A DNA stretch of 64,000 bases from contig NZ_LN868537.1 of the NCBI RefSeq assembly GCF_001261775.1, positions 372,001-436,000 of the forward strand, given 5' to 3'. Below, piece after piece: positions 1 to 7,270 of the stretch (the first letter of the stretch is position 1; each line of letters begins with the position of its first letter). Origin of the DNA: Anaeromassilibacillus senegalensis (lineage in GTDB: Bacteria; Bacillota; Clostridia; Oscillospirales; Acutalibacteraceae). A program made the translations under genes and the position numbers. A model generated the notes under the pieces. It was not told where the DNA came from and ran no database searches. It saw only the letters and a program-made list of their open reading frames with translations.

Positions 1-417
1 AAGGCCTTGGAGACCAAGAAGAATAACAAGCCTTCCGGCGGAAGTTCTTCCTCCAACTCCGGTTCGAAGCGGCCGTCCGGTGATTCCGGTACAGCGGTTG
101 CGGTTCCGGCAACTGTTGTAAACGCGGCACAGAATGTAAAAGCGGCGGCTTCTGTCCGCTCCGACACAACGCTTCCGTTTACACTGAAGAGAGGGCAGGC
201 GTATTGCTTCAAGATGACAGTTCTGAACGGCAGCCCGGCGGCACCGAGCTTTACAGTTGGCAACAGCAGTGTTCTGAAGACGCAGTTTGTTGCGAAGGTC
301 GGTAACGACTACTATTACCGTGTATGGGCGGTTGGCACACCGGGCGAAAGCACAGGCGTGTATACCACAATGGTAAATGAAGCGCCGCAGCAGCACTGCA
401 CAGTAACCATCGGTTAA
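1..417 (+). CDS. C-terminal part of an unrecognised surface/secreted-type protein (5' end outside window)
   Basis: The frame is open from base 1, so the N-terminus and any signal peptide or catalytic domain lie outside. What is visible is a Ser/Gly/Asn-rich, low-complexity linker of about 25 residues, an Ala/Val-rich stretch, then a domain of about 80 residues running from FTLKRGQAYCF to the end, with the alternating hydrophobic pattern of a beta-sandwich and two cysteines. The last 35 residues (VWAVGTPGES, then GVYTT, then HCTVTI) match the remnant at 59148-59423, so this is a mobile or duplicated module in this genome. A linker followed by a C-terminal beta domain suggests a secreted or cell-wall-bound protein such as a phage lysin or surface hydrolase. 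I do not recognise the family, and the function is not assigned. Confidence 0.6.
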   Translation, partial: KALETKKNNKPSGGSSSSNSGSKRPSGDSGTAVAVPATVVNAAQNVKAAASVRSDTTLPFTLKRGQAYCFKMTVLNGSPAAPSFTVGNSSVLKTQFVAKVGNDYYYRVWAVGTPGESTGVYTTMVNEAPQQHCTVTIG

Positions 418-550
418 AGATCATTTCGTTTAGTTGTGAGAATTGCCGCATGCGTGTCCCGGCTGGCGGCAGGTCATGGCAGCCCCTGTATAAAATAGGT
501 TTATAAGGAAATCCTCGATAGGAGGATGTATTGAATAGGCGATCAGATAG

Positions 551-590
551 GCTGCCCCCGGTAGGAGAACCGGGGGCGGCTGTCGTTTTC
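551..590 (+). terminator. Rho-independent terminator-like hairpin
   Basis: An 11-bp GC-rich stem (551-561 with 570-580, one G-U pair) closes an 8-base loop and is followed by TGTCGTTTTC. It probably ends the transcript of the partial gene at the left edge and separates it from the next promoter. The T-run is short, which lowers confidence. Confidence 0.55.
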
Positions 591-594
591 AAGC

Positions 595-623
595 TTGACA
601 AGTGCGCACAGGTCGGATATAAT
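595..623 (+). promoter_or_regulatory. Consensus SigA promoter for the riboswitch/MATE unit
   Basis: A perfect -35 TTGACA (595-600) is separated by exactly 17 bases from a perfect -10 TATAAT (618-623). Transcription should start near 630, just ahead of the structured leader. A promoter this strong makes sense if expression is controlled afterwards by premature termination. Confidence 0.85.
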
Positions 624-629
624 AAGCGG

Positions 630-720
630 CGTTACATTTGAATGTGCAGTACCGCCGGGTATTCAGCGTTGGATCTTCATGCCGTTAGGCCATTGGGCAT
701 GGAGCGTCTGGCGCTTTTTT
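630..720 (+). ncRNA. Probable guanidine-IV (mepA-motif) riboswitch with built-in terminator
   Basis: The leader between the consensus promoter and the MATE gene can fold into an inner stem CATGCC (678-683) with GGCATG (696-701). An outer stem CGCCGG (653-658) pairs with CTGGCG (708-713), and a competing small hairpin AGCG/CGCT sits right before a T-run (715-720). Known biology: the mepA motif is a guanidine-sensing element found in Clostridia upstream of MATE genes, acting by transcription antitermination. The pairing scheme, the overlap with a terminator and the downstream gene all fit. The class assignment comes from resemblance and context, not from a covariance-model match. Confidence 0.6.
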
Positions 721-753
721 ATTTTTCCGGCCAAAAGAAGAGGAGGAGATTAG

Positions 754-2085
754 ATGCATAAAACCGAACCCCTGCTCCGGACCTTTACACGCTATGTTTC
801 GCTCAATATTTTAAGCATGATCGGCCTGTCCTGTTATATTCTGGCGGATACCTATTTTATTGCGAACGGCGTGGGGAGTGCCGGGATCACTGCGCTGAAT
901 CTGGTGCTGCCTGTATACAGCTTTATCAATGGAATTGGGCTGATGCTGGGGATGGGAGCAGCAACCTGGTACGCCATCCTGCGCGGCGAAAAGGAGGCAG
1001 ATTCGGCAAACCGTGTGTTTACCCATGTGCTGCTGCTGGGAGCCGTTGCAGGCGTTTTATTCACAATATTGGGGGTTGTGAACGCGGGACAGCTGGCGCG
1101 TCTTTTGGGTGCGGAAGGAAATATTCATACATTGGCAACGGTTTATTTGCAGACAATGCTGTCGTTTTCCTGTCCCTTTATCCTCAACAATATTTTTGTT
1201 TGCTTTGTCCGCAACGATCAAAATCCAAAGCTTGCCATGACCGCGATGCTGGCGGGCAGCCTGCTCAATATCCTTTTGGATTATATCCTGATCTTTCCTC
1301 TGCGGCTGGGGATGTTCGGTGCGGCCTTTGCGACAGGGCTTGCGCCGCTTGTCAGCATGCTGATTTTGCTGCTGCATAAACGGAAGCGGAAGAACCAGTT
1401 CCATCTGGTCCGGTGCGGTGTGAGTGGGCGGCGGTTGCTCCGCATCCTGACGTTCGGCCTTCCCTCCTTTATCACGGAGTTTTCCTCCGGCATTGTAATT
1501 CTGATTTTTAACATGGTAATCTTGCATCTTGCAGGAAATACCGGCGTGGCGGCGTACGGAATCATCGCCAATATGGCGTTGGTGGCAGTCGGTATTTTTA
1601 CAGGTGTGGCGCAGGGAATTCAGCCAATGATCAGCACAAACTACGGCATGGGGGAACATCGGAACATAAAAAAGACGTTTTCTTATGCGGTGCTTTTGGC
1701 GATTGCCCTCGGCGTATGCTTTTATGCGGCAGGTCTGCTGTTTACCACACCGATTGTCTCTGTTTTCAATGGGGAACAGAATGCGGAATTGGCACGAATG
1801 GCAGAGGAAGGTGTCCGCCTGTACTTTCTTGCGTTTTTGATCATGGGGATTAATATCATAGCGGCGGCGGTTTTTGCCGCGCTGGAGCAGCCGGTGCGGT
1901 CGTTTGTGCTGTCTATTTCGCGTGGAGGAGCGGCCATTGTACCAGTCATTTTCCTGCTGGCCTGGAGTTTGGGCATGACCGGCGTCTGGCTGACGATTCC
2001 CTGTGCGGAAGGAATGACACTGCTTTTGACGGTGTTGTACAGCCTGCAATATTTCAGAACGAAAAAAAGGGAACCGGCCGTTTAA
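754..2085 (+). CDS. mepA: MATE-family multidrug/guanidinium efflux transporter (MepA-like)
   Basis: This 443-residue membrane protein has the length and twelve hydrophobic segments of the MATE family, which exports cationic compounds using a Na+ or H+ gradient. The N-terminal half carries the signature start (LNILSMIGLSCYILADTYF) followed by the ALNLVLPVYS segment, as in MepA-type proteins. The start ATG follows a strong AGGAGGAG site. Its leader holds a likely guanidine-IV riboswitch, which would make guanidinium or related cations the natural inducer and probable substrate; that link is inference from known mepA-riboswitch pairings. The gene stands alone and ends at a strong hairpin shared with convergent ald. 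Substrate range cannot be read from the sequence. Confidence 0.85.
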   Translation: MHKTEPLLRTFTRYVSLNILSMIGLSCYILADTYFIANGVGSAGITALNLVLPVYSFINGIGLMLGMGAATWYAILRGEKEADSANRVFTHVLLLGAVAGVLFTILGVVNAGQLARLLGAEGNIHTLATVYLQTMLSFSCPFILNNIFVCFVRNDQNPKLAMTAMLAGSLLNILLDYILIFPLRLGMFGAAFATGLAPLVSMLILLLHKRKRKNQFHLVRCGVSGRRLLRILTFGLPSFITEFSSGIVILIFNMVILHLAGNTGVAAYGIIANMALVAVGIFTGVAQGIQPMISTNYGMGEHRNIKKTFSYAVLLAIALGVCFYAAGLLFTTPIVSVFNGEQNAELARMAEEGVRLYFLAFLIMGINIIAAAVFAALEQPVRSFVLSISRGGAAIVPVIFLLAWSLGMTGVWLTIPCAEGMTLLLTVLYSLQYFRTKKREPAV

Positions 2086-2102
2086 TTCGGCTGGTTCCCT
2101 TT
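2069..2102. terminator. Bidirectional terminator between mepA and ald
   Basis: A 12-bp stem (2069-2080 with 2088-2099, one G-U pair) overlaps the end of the MATE gene. It is preceded by an A-run and followed by TTT, so it can serve the transporter transcript and the convergent ald transcript. Confidence 0.75.
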
Positions 2103-2119
2103 GCTATATCCGGTTGTGT

Positions 2120-3235
2120 TTAAAACAGACTTTCAACGGGGGTATATTCGCGGTTCTGCGCTTCCGCTACGGAACGATAGGTCAGATTGCCCTTGTAGAT
2201 GTTCAGGCCCCTCAGCAGGGCGGGATCGTCTTTCATCGCCTGTACTGCGCCTTTTTCCGCAATGCGCAGCGCGTAAGGCAGTGTCGCGTTGGTCAGCGCA
2301 AAGGTGGAGGTGCGCGGCACGGCGCCCGGCATGTTGGCGACGGAGTAGTGCACAACGCCGAATTTCTCAAAGGTCGGATTTTCCAACGTGGTGATCCGGT
2401 CAATGGTTTCCACGGAACCGCCCTGGTCGATGGCCACATCGACGATGACGGAACCCGGGTTCATGGACTGAACCATATCCGCTGTGACCAGGCGGGGCGT
2501 TCTGGCGCCCGGAATCAGTACCGCGCCGACCACCAGATCCGCGCGCTGAACCGCCTTGGCGATGTTGTACGGATTGGACATCAGAGTGACGACGCGCCCG
2601 CGGAAGAGATCGTCCAGGTAGCTCAATCGCTGCGCGGAGACGTCGAGAACCGTTACCTGTGCGCCGAGGCCAACCGCCATCTTGACCGCGTTGGTGCCGA
2701 CGGTGCCGCCGCCAATGATGGCAATGTGCGCCGGTTCCACACCGGGAATGCCGCCCAACAGCACGCCGCGTCCGCCGTTGCTCTTTTCCAGAAGATTGGC
2801 GCCGATCTGCACGGACATGCGGCCCGCGACCTCGCTCATGGGAGCCAGAAGAGGAAGGGCGCCGTTGGCGAGCTGTACAGTCTCATAGGCAATGCCGATG
2901 ATTTTGCGATCCAGCAGGGCCTGTGTCTGCTTCGGGTCGGGTGCGAGGTGCAGGTAGGTAAACAGCGTCTGTCCCTCGTGCAGCCAATCGTATTCCGGAG
3001 GCAGGGGTTCCTTAACCTTGATAATCATTTCTGCGTCATCGAAGACCTGTTTGGCGGATGTATAGAGTTCCGCTCCCGCGGCGCTGTATTCCTCGTTGGT
3101 GAAACCGCTCTCCAGCCCGGCGTTTTCTTCAATGAGCACCCGGTGGCCCGCATGAACAAATGCGTCCACACCGGCGGGGGTGATGGCAACGCGGCACTCC
3201 TGCGGCTTTATTTCTTTTGGGATACCGATAATCAT
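2120..3235 (-). CDS. ald: Alanine dehydrogenase
   Basis: The 371-residue product aligns end to end with NAD-dependent alanine dehydrogenases, which convert L-alanine to pyruvate and ammonia and are cytosolic hexamers. The N-terminal signature [10 protein letters not shown] is present, as are Lys75 (in IKVKEP) and His96, the positions of the catalytic pair in the Bacillus enzyme. The Rossmann motif GGGTVG follows in the middle of the protein, then the conserved DVAIDQGG segment. The start ATG follows AGGAGG at a good distance. It has its own promoter and is a single-gene unit convergent with the MATE gene. In spore formers this enzyme is linked to alanine use during sporulation and germination; that role here is inference. 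Confidence 0.95.
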   Translation of the reverse strand: MIIGIPKEIKPQECRVAITPAGVDAFVHAGHRVLIEENAGLESGFTNEEYSAAGAELYTSAKQVFDDAEMIIKVKEPLPPEYDWLHEGQTLFTYLHLAPDPKQTQALLDRKIIGIAYETVQLANGALPLLAPMSEVAGRMSVQIGANLLEKSNGGRGVLLGGIPGVEPAHIAIIGGGTVGTNAVKMAVGLGAQVTVLDVSAQRLSYLDDLFRGRVVTLMSNPYNIAKAVQRADLVVGAVLIPGARTPRLVTADMVQSMNPGSVIVDVAIDQGGSVETIDRITTLENPTFEKFGVVHYSVANMPGAVPRTSTFALTNATLPYALRIAEKGAVQAMKDDPALLRGLNIYKGNLTYRSVAEAQNREYTPVESLF

Positions 3236-3279
3236 GGGAAAAACCTCCTAATATGTCGATTTTCAACATTTGATACTTT

Positions 3280-3307
3280 ATTGTAACATCTCATCACAGC
3301 GCGTCAA
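3280..3307 (-). promoter_or_regulatory. Promoter of ald
   Basis: Read on the minus strand: -35 TTGACG (3307-3302), 16-base spacer, -10 TACAAT (3285-3280). It lies about 45 bases upstream of the ald start. Confidence 0.65.
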
Positions 3308-3542
3308 TAGGAATAGAAAAATTTTAATAATTTGTTGGGCTGGGAAGGGGATATTGCCAGCCTTTTCTTTAAAAGAGACGAAACAACCCGCAAACGGGAA
3401 AAATGATTTTAGTTCTTTGCTTTACCAGATGATTTATATAGATAACAGGCAATAATTTAAGATTTTAAATGAAATAGATAGATAAATAAAAAAATCAATA
3501 ATAGTCAACAAAATATCATAAAATATAATGTTATTTCAAAGT
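3308..3542. other. AT-rich intergenic stretch with one hairpin and no supported gene
   Basis: The stretch is far richer in A and T than its surroundings and has no reading frame with a convincing ribosome site. The only structure seen is GGCTGG (3338-3343) pairing with CCAGCC (3357-3362), followed by TTTTCTTT on the plus strand. This resembles a terminator although no plus-strand gene is recognised upstream of it. It could insulate the next operon or end an unannotated short RNA. Confidence 0.4.
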
Positions 3543-3572
3543 TTGTGATAAACATTGTATCAAGCGTATAAT
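3543..3572 (+). promoter_or_regulatory. Promoter of the glycyl-radical operon
   Basis: TTGTGA (3543-3548) and TATAAT (3567-3572) are separated by 18 bases, about 45 bases before the GTG start of the cupin gene. The -35 is weak and the -10 perfect, as expected for a controlled promoter. The LacI-type protein inside the operon is the obvious regulator candidate, but I could not find a clean palindromic operator here. Confidence 0.55.
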
Positions 3573-3615
3573 GAGCATAGTAAACAGAATGCGTTGCAGA
3601 AAGGGAGGAACGATT

Positions 3616-3951
3616 GTGCAGTACGGAGAAAGCATTCAGCCGATGGCACAGGCATCGGAGTTGTTTGGTGATTCAGTCATTTATCGCGCGCTGAAAACAG
3701 ACCAGTTTGAAAGCGGCCTGCTGTGTTTGGAGCCGGGGAAAACCGCTGGCTATGATGGAGGACATAAAAACGCGGATGAGCTTTTTTATGTGGTGGAGGG
3801 AACCGCCTGTGTGGAATACCCGGCCACAGGGAAACAGGTTTTGGTGAAACAGGGGGAGTTGATTGTCAACGACCGCGACCTGCCGCATGTGGTAAGCAAT
3901 CCGGGAACGGAACCGTTAAAACTGCTGTTTGTCTGCTGTGCGGAGCATTGA
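3616..3951 (+). CDS. Small cupin-domain protein
   Basis: This 111-residue single-domain cupin has the two conserved motifs in recognisable form: HKNADELFYVVEG around the first motif and the LPHVVSN segment as the second. Cupins of this size act as sugar isomerases or epimerases, small dioxygenases or ligand-binding proteins. I chose GTG at 3616 because it follows AGGGAGG at the right distance, whereas the in-frame ATG at 3571 overlaps the -10 box. It is the first gene of the glycyl-radical operon and probably acts on, or senses, an intermediate of the pathway; the reaction is unknown. Metal ligands of the family are partly present (His in the first motif, His in the second). Confidence 0.75.
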   Translation: MQYGESIQPMAQASELFGDSVIYRALKTDQFESGLLCLEPGKTAGYDGGHKNADELFYVVEGTACVEYPATGKQVLVKQGELIVNDRDLPHVVSNPGTEPLKLLFVCCAEH

Positions 3952-3964
3952 AAGGAGTAAAACC

Positions 3965-4924
3965 ATGGCTTATGATATTGTGACCATCGGTGGGCTGCTG
4001 GTGGAAATTATGCGAAAAGAAGTGGATCGCCCATTCGACCGGGCGGCGGATTTGATCGGGCCGTATCCGAGCGGGGATACCCCCATTGTCATCAATGCCG
4101 CAGCGAAGCTCGGCGGGAACTGCGCAATGATCGGTGTGGTTGGCCCGGACGACTTTGGAAAATGTGTTCTGGACCGTTTGCAGGAAAGCGGCGTTTCCAC
4201 AGAGATGATTCGCGTGCAGCCCGGTGCGACAACCGGCACCGCGTTTGTAGGGTACTATTCCGGCGGCAAGCGTTCCTTTATCTATCATTGGCGGCATGCA
4301 GCGGCTGGAATGCTGGATGAACAGGATATCCAGCCGGAAAAATTGCAGGGTGTCAAATGGGTCCATGTCACGGGTGTGACGATTTCTTCCAGCGAGAGCA
4401 GCGCACGGGCGGTATATAAGCTGATCGAGTGCCTGCCGGAGGATGCAAAGCTGAGCTTTGACCCGAATATCCGCCCGGAGGTACTGAGCGTGGAAGAAAT
4501 CCGGGAAATCTGCCGCCCGGCGATCGAGCGTGCGGACATCGTCTTCCCGAGCGTCAGTGAGGCGGCGATGCTGACCGGCGCGCCCGACGATGAAGCGGGC
4601 TGCGCAGAATGGGTCCGGCAGGGGAAAACCGTCGTGCTCAAGCGCGGGGAGCTGGGATGCCGGATTTATCAGGGGGATACCGTGGTGGATGTGCCGAGTT
4701 ACCAGGTGGAGGAGATCGATCCCACCGGAGCGGGTGACACCTTCTGCGGCGCGTTTTTGGTGGCGCTGCTGGACGGTATGTCTCTGGAGGACTGTGGTCG
4801 CTTTGCCAACGCGGCGGGCGCGCTGTCTGTGACGAAGAAAGGCCCCATGGAAGGCGCGCCGGACCGGGAAGCGGTATTGGCTCTGATGCGGAATGGAGAG
4901 GGAGGGAATTCCTTTGGTCATTGA
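3965..4924 (+). CDS. PfkB-family sugar kinase, 2-keto-3-deoxygluconate kinase-like
   Basis: The 319-residue product is a ribokinase-fold kinase. The C-terminal signature DPTGAGDTFCG (Asp252 to Gly260) includes the catalytic base Asp258 and the anion hole. The middle segment FDPNIRPEVLS is typical of 2-keto-3-deoxygluconate kinases and related sugar-acid kinases. These enzymes phosphorylate a ketodeoxy sugar acid with ATP so that an aldolase can split it. The start ATG at 3965 follows AAAGGAG. An aldolase-like gene lies at the other end of the same operon, which fits a phosphorylate-then-cleave route. The exact substrate is not known; tagatose- or ribokinase-type activity is an alternative. 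Confidence 0.8.
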   Translation: MAYDIVTIGGLLVEIMRKEVDRPFDRAADLIGPYPSGDTPIVINAAAKLGGNCAMIGVVGPDDFGKCVLDRLQESGVSTEMIRVQPGATTGTAFVGYYSGGKRSFIYHWRHAAAGMLDEQDIQPEKLQGVKWVHVTGVTISSSESSARAVYKLIECLPEDAKLSFDPNIRPEVLSVEEIREICRPAIERADIVFPSVSEAAMLTGAPDDEAGCAEWVRQGKTVVLKRGELGCRIYQGDTVVDVPSYQVEEIDPTGAGDTFCGAFLVALLDGMSLEDCGRFANAAGALSVTKKGPMEGAPDREAVLALMRNGEGGNSFGH

Positions 4925-5768
4925 TCTTTGTACCTATCCCGGGTTTATTCAGGAAATCAGCGAGGACCCGGAGCGCGTCGCATTTCGGCGCAAAACCTTT
5001 GGGCTGTATAAACAGCATGTGTGGCCGATGAAGCTGTTCATCACACAATTGAACGCGGCGGGAATCGATAAGGCGGTTTTGTTGGGTGAGGATTTGACAA
5101 CGCGCTGCGGCGGGTGTATTGTGACAAATGAGGAAATCCGGACTTTAGTGGACTTGGCCCCGGACCGCATGATCGGCTTTGCAAGCGTGGACCCGCACAG
5201 GGAGGATGCTCCGGAAGTTTTGAAGGACGCCTTCACCCGTTTACAGTTGAGCGGCCTGGTGCTGAACCCGTCCACGCAGCGCTTCTATCCGGGCGATGAG
5301 GCGCTGGAGCCATTGTACAGCCTCTGTGAAGAATATAACAAACCGGTGATTTTCCAAATGGGTGTCAGCCTGCAGCCGGATGCGCCCGCCAAGTACGGCA
5401 AGCCGCTTTTGGTGGAGGACGTTTTGCTGGCGCATCCGAACCTGCGCGTCTGTGTATCACATTTTGCATGGCCGTGGGTGGAGGACGTCGCGGCGCTTCT
5501 GATCAAGTATCCGAATTTCTATGCGGATACGTCCATGCTGTATTTTGACTCCCCAAAAGAGTTCATGCACCATGTGTTCGGACAGCAGCTGGGCGCGTTC
5601 TGGCTGGACCGCAGCCTGCACAGTAAGGTGCTGTTCGGCTCCGGTTACCCGCGTATTGAACAGCTGCGGATGAAGGAAGCGGTGGAAGACTTGGCGCTCC
5701 GTCCCGCAACGCTGCAGAAGGTGCTGGGCGGCAACGCGGAACGTTTTATCTATGGGGAGGCGGATTAG
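4914..5768 (+). CDS. Amidohydrolase-fold protein (COG2159-like) lacking metal-binding residues
   Basis: The 284-residue protein has the overall pattern of ACMSD-type amidohydrolases (TIM barrel): GFASVDPH, FYPGD, the ADTS segment, and the C-terminal KVLGGNAERF. The residues expected to bind metal are largely changed: the N-terminal His-x-His is Cys6-Thr-Tyr8, the barrel histidines are Asn118 and Gln148, and the Asp of the usual GSDYP is Gly244. Only His183 remains. I therefore see a probable pseudoenzyme or an enzyme with another chemistry. I chose the TTG at 4914 because GGAGGG precedes it by 7 bases and family members begin directly with this strand. It overlaps the kinase gene by 11 bases, so the two are co-translated. 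Confidence 0.75.
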   Translation: MVIDLCTYPGFIQEISEDPERVAFRRKTFGLYKQHVWPMKLFITQLNAAGIDKAVLLGEDLTTRCGGCIVTNEEIRTLVDLAPDRMIGFASVDPHREDAPEVLKDAFTRLQLSGLVLNPSTQRFYPGDEALEPLYSLCEEYNKPVIFQMGVSLQPDAPAKYGKPLLVEDVLLAHPNLRVCVSHFAWPWVEDVAALLIKYPNFYADTSMLYFDSPKEFMHHVFGQQLGAFWLDRSLHSKVLFGSGYPRIEQLRMKEAVEDLALRPATLQKVLGGNAERFIYGEAD

Positions 5769-5769
5769 T

Positions 5770-6198
5770 ATGGTATACTTTCAGGACGCGGAGGTTTTAA
5801 CCGAAAAGCACTTTCAATTTGTCCGGCTAACCGATTCCGTCCGCGAAGCGGTGCGGGAATCCGGCATCCGGAACGGCATGGTGTTTGTGGTTACAGCCCA
5901 TACAACCACCGGCATTACGGTAAACGAGGGGCTGGAATGTCTGGAAAGCGATATGGAAACCGTCCTGTGCAATCTGGTGCCGGACGACGCCCCCTACGTG
6001 CATGCGCACTGGCTACCAACCTATGGCCGCACCTCCGCCAATGCGACGGGGCACCTGCGCGCCATGGTGACGGGCAACCACTGCGCGTTCCCGGTGCGGG
6101 ACGGAGAGATGCTGCTGGGCGCGGCGCAAGAGATTTATTTTGCGGAATTTGACGGTCCGCAGATGCGGAAAATCACCATCGAGGTGATGGGCGAATAA
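5770..6198 (+). CDS. yjbQ: YjbQ/UPF0047 family protein (secondary thiamine-phosphate synthase-like)
   Basis: The 142-residue product carries the complete family pattern: VTAHTTTGITVNE, then the HxH-containing YVHAHWLP segment, the ATGHLRAMVTG stretch, and the C-terminal EFDGPQMRKI. Members are small trimeric proteins. Some show weak thiamine-phosphate synthase activity, but the physiological role is unsettled. The start ATG at 5770 follows GGGGAGG and lies one base after the upstream stop, so the gene is firmly in the operon. Its presence among sugar-catabolic genes hints at a repair or metal-dependent side role; that is inference. Confidence 0.85.
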   Translation: MVYFQDAEVLTEKHFQFVRLTDSVREAVRESGIRNGMVFVVTAHTTTGITVNEGLECLESDMETVLCNLVPDDAPYVHAHWLPTYGRTSANATGHLRAMVTGNHCAFPVRDGEMLLGAAQEIYFAEFDGPQMRKITIEVMGE

Positions 6199-6226
6199 CA
6201 CACAGGGCCAACAAGGAGAAAACCAG

Positions 6227-7270
6227 ATGAAAGTAACGCTGCAATTCATTGCCGATAAGGCGCATGTTTCCCGTTCGCTGGTGTCCAAGGTGCTCAACGG
6301 CAAGCCGGTGCGGGTCTGTGCGGATAAGCGGGCGCGCATTTTAAAGCTGGCCTGTAAGTACGGATACCAGCCGCGCGGCGCGGGCGCCGGGGAGGACGGT
6401 CCCTTGGCGCGGGTCAAGCGAAAGCGTGTGATCGGCCTGATCCAGCCGAGCCTGGACTTTTTGTTCCTGACGGAGCTGACCAACGCGATCAGCCTGTCCG
6501 CACGGGAGCTGGGCTATCAGGTGCTGATCCTGAATTCCCACGAGGACGCGGAGACGGAACGGCGCTGTCTGGATATTTGCAGCAGCGGCATTGTGGACGG
6601 CGTCATCGTCAGCGCATCGGATAATATGGCCAATTTGGACAATTGCCGCGCACTGAAACGCAGGGGCCTGCCCATGGTGTTTGTGGACCGTTTCCTGCCG
6701 GACCTGGATTGCAGCTATGTGACCACCGATAACCGCGCCGGAGCGTTTGAACTGACGGAAGAGTTGATCCAGCGCGGTCACAAGAACATTTTATTTGTGT
6801 TCCATGGGCGGTCGATCTTTACCACGGCGCAGATGGACCGCTTTGACGGCTATCAGCAGGCGATGGCGGCGCATGGACTGGACAGCATAAAAGAATATAT
6901 TTATTCAAACCGGGAGCTGTCTTACCAGCCGATCTACCGGGCGTATGGCGAAGCCCAGAAGTTTACCGCTATCATGCTGGCGACCACCTGGGACTTTGAA
7001 CGTCTCGGCAAGCTGGTGCAGGGCATCGGCGGGGGAGACCCGGTGGATATTGCCGCGTTCGATTCGTTTTCTCTGCGCTACCCACAGGCCGGGCTTGCGG
7101 GCGTCGCCGGCTGCTTCCGCGATCTTCTGATTATGGAGCAGGACCCGAACGAAATGGGAAGGCGTGCGGTAGAGGAATTAATTGATTTGATTGAAAACGG
7201 AGAGCATCCGTCGGAGCATATTTACTTAAAACCACATATGATCTGTACAGAAAAAGGAGGTACCCCATGA
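6227..7270 (+). CDS. LacI/GalR-family transcriptional regulator
   Basis: The 347-residue protein begins with a LacI-type helix-turn-helix and hinge (residues 1-50; ADKAHVSRSLVSKVLNG). A periplasmic-binding-like sugar sensor domain follows, with the segments VIGLIQPS, GIVDGVIVSAS and FVDRFLPDLD. Such proteins usually repress a neighbouring operon until a sugar or sugar derivative binds. It sits inside the operon, 28 bases after yjbQ, and its last codon overlaps the glycyl-radical enzyme start by 4 bases, so it is a cotranscribed local regulator. The sensor domain implies that the inducer is carbohydrate-like, which is the best clue to the pathway substrate. Confidence 0.9.
   Translation: MKVTLQFIADKAHVSRSLVSKVLNGKPVRVCADKRARILKLACKYGYQPRGAGAGEDGPLARVKRKRVIGLIQPSLDFLFLTELTNAISLSARELGYQVLILNSHEDAETERRCLDICSSGIVDGVIVSASDNMANLDNCRALKRRGLPMVFVDRFLPDLDCSYVTTDNRAGAFELTEELIQRGHKNILFVFHGRSIFTTAQMDRFDGYQQAMAAHGLDSIKEYIYSNRELSYQPIYRAYGEAQKFTAIMLATTWDFERLGKLVQGIGGGDPVDIAAFDSFSLRYPQAGLAGVAGCFRDLLIMEQDPNEMGRRAVEELIDLIENGEHPSEHIYLKPHMICTEKGGTP

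Noticed and set aside
2114..3286. Long plus-strand open frame opposite ald
   Set aside because: It is the complement of a well-conserved enzyme gene, has no ribosome site, and arises from codon bias of the GC-rich coding strand.
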